Below are positions 43,435 through 45,527 of a stretch of DNA of 45,527 nt, piece after piece. The position numbers and the translations under genes were made by a program. How positions within the stretch are numbered: position 1 is the stretch's first letter; every line of letters starts with the position of its first letter. The notes beneath the pieces were generated by a model. That model made no database searches and was not told the origin of the DNA. It was given only the letters and a program-made list of their open reading frames with translations. The DNA is from Ensifer adhaerens (GTDB lineage: Bacteria; Pseudomonadota; Alphaproteobacteria; Rhizobiales; Rhizobiaceae), in NCBI RefSeq assembly GCF_002940685.1, contig NZ_PNFP01000030.1, positions 1 through 45,527 on the forward strand, given 5' to 3'.

Positions 43435-43841
43435 CTGGTCGGGTACATCTCTCCAAATAATGATCGTTTCGCAGCCGGCATGCGAACCGATTCCGCTGCG
43501 TCGGAAACATAGCGGCAGAAAGCATATTGGCGCAACAACGCGAGCCATCAGATGGCTACCAAGGCGACCAGACCCCACCACAATTGACTGGTTTTCCGGC
43601 AATTTTCTGCAATATTCGCAAACGATGCCCTCTTTCACGGCGGCCAAAATCCGAAGCACATTGATGCGGATTCAGTGTCCGAATCGGAAATCCAGGGGTG
43701 GGAAGGGGTGCGCGAGGGGAGGGGGATTGGGCCTCCCCTCGACATGGGTTAGAGCCAGGTCGACCCCGGCTCCTAATCATCGGCTTCGACAGCGGGAAGG
43801 CCGATCACGGAGAGAAGAACGTGACCGGCCCGCGACTGACG
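43435..43841. other. Gene-free stretch between second repC and ParB-like gene
   Basis: About 400 bases without a supported gene. A perfect 10-base inverted repeat (CGAGGGGAGG and CCTCCCCTCG) lies near 43716-43744 in an unusually G-rich strand. It follows the ParB-like stop and could slow transcription, but it has no T run. The repC promoter should also be in this area. Confidence 0.45.
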
Positions 43842-45456
43842 TTAATCAGCCGCTTCGGGGAACTGATTGTCGTCAGGGTTGCGCCCGGCTTCGATTTCAG
43901 TGTCCACCCCGGGCGATGTTAAGCGAACAGGGGACGGTAGCCAGCCGCTTCCGGCGACAACACGATCTGCGATCGTTACCGCTTCGGATTTCTTGGCGGC
44001 AGCGCGAACCGACAGCTCCGCATCACTGCCTTTTGCCTCGGCGACGGCAAGTTCGATGGTCGTCCGATTGACGTGCTTGAAATAGCTGTCGGCCGTTGTT
44101 TCAAACCAGTCCTGCATGTGCACCTTGAGCGCGCGGCCAAGCTGGTTCGCCTGCTCGATGCCCTTTTTCCGATCCGTGAACTTCTTCTCTACCGCGTTGA
44201 CAGAGTGCGCCGCCCCAAAGGCCAGCAACGAAAGCACGGTGTCTTGTGGTTGTTCCATCAGCCAGTCAAACAGATCCGCGGGATTGCCGGGGAGGTGATG
44301 ACCATAGTTGTCCGCAAGGTCGTTAAAGGCGGTAAGCCCCTTGCAGCTTTCGGCGTCCTTCATCGACGGCTCCAAACGCTCATGGGTCAGCGACAATTGG
44401 AGGGCGCTCTGCTCCGAATGATAGGGGTAGGCCACGCGCAACAGCATGGCGTGAACCACGGCGACAAGCGCCACGTCGGGGTTGTTGGCCAATTCGATCC
44501 GCAGCGCGGCGGTCTTGTGAGCCGTCAGGTCCTCGATCAGCGCAGCCGAGGGGCTGACGGTGGGAACCTTGGGTTCTGCCGTGCCCTTGCCGCTCGGCAG
44601 CCGCTCACCATCATTGTTCCCGTCCTCTGTCTCGTCGTTTTCGTTGGGCTTTACGAAACCGCGCTCGATGGCAAGCCGCCCGTAATAGTCGAGAAAAACG
44701 AATGCCCCCGCCTGTTGCAATGCCTCGGGGCCAAAGGCTTCGGTTCGGGCATTGAGCGCGTCGATCCGCTTTTCAACGTCCGCCAGCATTGTCTCTGCTT
44801 CGTCGTCGGCCACGCCGTTCTCAATTGATTGCGCAAGCTCGTCATACTCCGCCTGTGCGGCATCGAGCGCAGCCTGATCATCCTTAGAAAGGGCGATTGG
44901 CTTCGGGTAGAGGCGTTTCATCGCATGATAGCCGACGGGCGCGGTCGCGGAGCATTCGATCCATTTCCAGCCTTCGGCGAGAACAGTCGCGGCGGCTGCC
45001 TCGAGCTTTTCGGCGACCAGCTTTTCAACCAAAGCCAAATCCAAAGCGTAACCGGCATTGCGGTCATCGAAAAGGTCGCGCTTTACCGGTCCGCCGGCAT
45101 CCTCGTAGACCCCCAATCCGCCTAAGAACTGGATGCGTTTGTCCGTCGCGGGGATCATTTCCTCTGTGAGGGCGCGCCTGATCGAGTGGGGCTCACGGTT
45201 CCAAGCAGAAAGCGAGTTCCAAACAGCCACCTGCCTTTCGTGGTCATCGCTGACGGTGAAGGCCGATAGCTGCGCAAAGCTGATGTCCTCTTTGCGGTAA
45301 AGCCCCAGCAGGACCGGCGACACGCGGGCGAGGGCCAGCCGCTTGCGAACGACGATTTCGGTCGTGCCGAAACGGGCCGCTATGTCGGCCACGTCCTTGC
45401 CTTGTTTCGCAAGCGCGTCAAATGCCTCGTATTGGTCGAGTGGGTGGAGATCTTAG
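43842..45456 (-). pseudogene. ParB-family partition protein, 5' end missing
   Basis: The readable frame starts at about 45454 with LHPLDQYEAFDALAKQGKDVADIAARFGTTEIVV (shown in parts: LHPLDQYEAF and DIAARFGTTEIVVRKRLALA), the helix-turn-helix region of a large plasmid ParB. An in-frame TAA sits just before the leucine, and the N-terminal ParB nuclease-like domain is absent, so the gene was cut near 45456. The C-terminal ~400 residues are typical of large KorB/ParB-like proteins. The first methionine in the frame (GTG at about 45392) is internal, so this is no real start. The product is probably not functional in full. Confidence 0.8.
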
Positions 45457-45527
45457 GTTATGCGTCAAGTGTCCTTTTAGCTGGAAGATACTGATCGTGG
45501 GGGCTTTTCAGCTCTGACCGGTGTTTC
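45457..45527. mobile_element. Possible insertion-element end at the window edge
   Basis: The ParB reading breaks here, and the sequence (GTCAAGTGTCCTTTTAGC) to the window end has a different character. It may be the end of an insertion sequence or a recombination junction. Too little is visible to name the family. Confidence 0.25.

Noticed and set aside
43034..43525. 163-residue minus-strand frame over the second repC leader
   Set aside because: It overlaps the RepC-like start in another frame and runs across the hairpins. No domain is visible.
44073..44828. 251-residue plus-strand frame opposite the ParB-like gene
   Set aside because: It is the antisense of a clear ParB-like coding region.
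1..45527. CRISPR array
   Set aside because: I saw no series of regularly spaced direct repeats and no cas-like gene.

Overview
The window looks like part of a large plasmid from an alphaproteobacterium of the order Hyphomicrobiales (Rhizobiales). It has a complete repABC replication/partition operon with its small antisense RNA, a second RepC-type initiator, an RHE_PE00001-type (DUF1612) protein, a DUF736 protein, an ArdC antirestriction protein and a VbhA/Fic toxin-antitoxin pair, all typical of rhizobial, Ochrobactrum and Agrobacterium plasmids. I see no housekeeping gene. All assignments rest on reading motifs by eye; no database search was possible.

Left part (1-14.6 kb): almost entirely one giant minus-strand gene of about 4,025 codons. 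It encodes a SpvB/FG-GAP/RHS protein (Tc-toxin B/C-like) ending in a putative WHH-type HNH nuclease. Next comes an orphan periplasmic binding protein in the slot where an immunity gene would be expected. A degenerate tRNA-Val-like fragment lies just upstream of the giant gene.

Middle (14.4-33.8 kb): an accessory island. It holds an HTH protein, a GIY-YIG protein, a patatin-like phospholipase with two membrane segments and a GAF-like C-terminus, and a tightly packed five-gene minus-strand operon. That operon encodes a SIS+HAD protein, a phosphoribosyltransferase-like protein, a P-loop ATPase, a Rossmann-like unknown and a PfkB-type kinase. Further along are a DUF4365-like nuclease, a DUF1612 protein, an NTPase fused to an Mrr-like nuclease and coupled to a tyrosine recombinase, and an unknown two-gene pair. 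The five-gene operon is the best candidate for an undescribed system. Its parts suggest sugar-phosphate or nucleotide chemistry controlled by an ATPase, and it sits among genes resembling defence effectors.

Right part (34.1-45.5 kb): the plasmid backbone. It carries repA-repB-(antisense RNA)-repC with parS-like repeats, ardC, fic and vbhA separated by an intrinsic terminator, DUF736, a secreted thermonuclease overlapping a second repC-like gene with its own candidate antisense RNA, and a ParB-like gene that has lost its 5' end. The two replication genes and the broken ParB suggest a composite replicon.

The most testable observation concerns the Fic/VbhA pair. The antitoxin lacks the inhibitory Ser...Glu, and the toxin lacks the second arginine that this Glu normally contacts.
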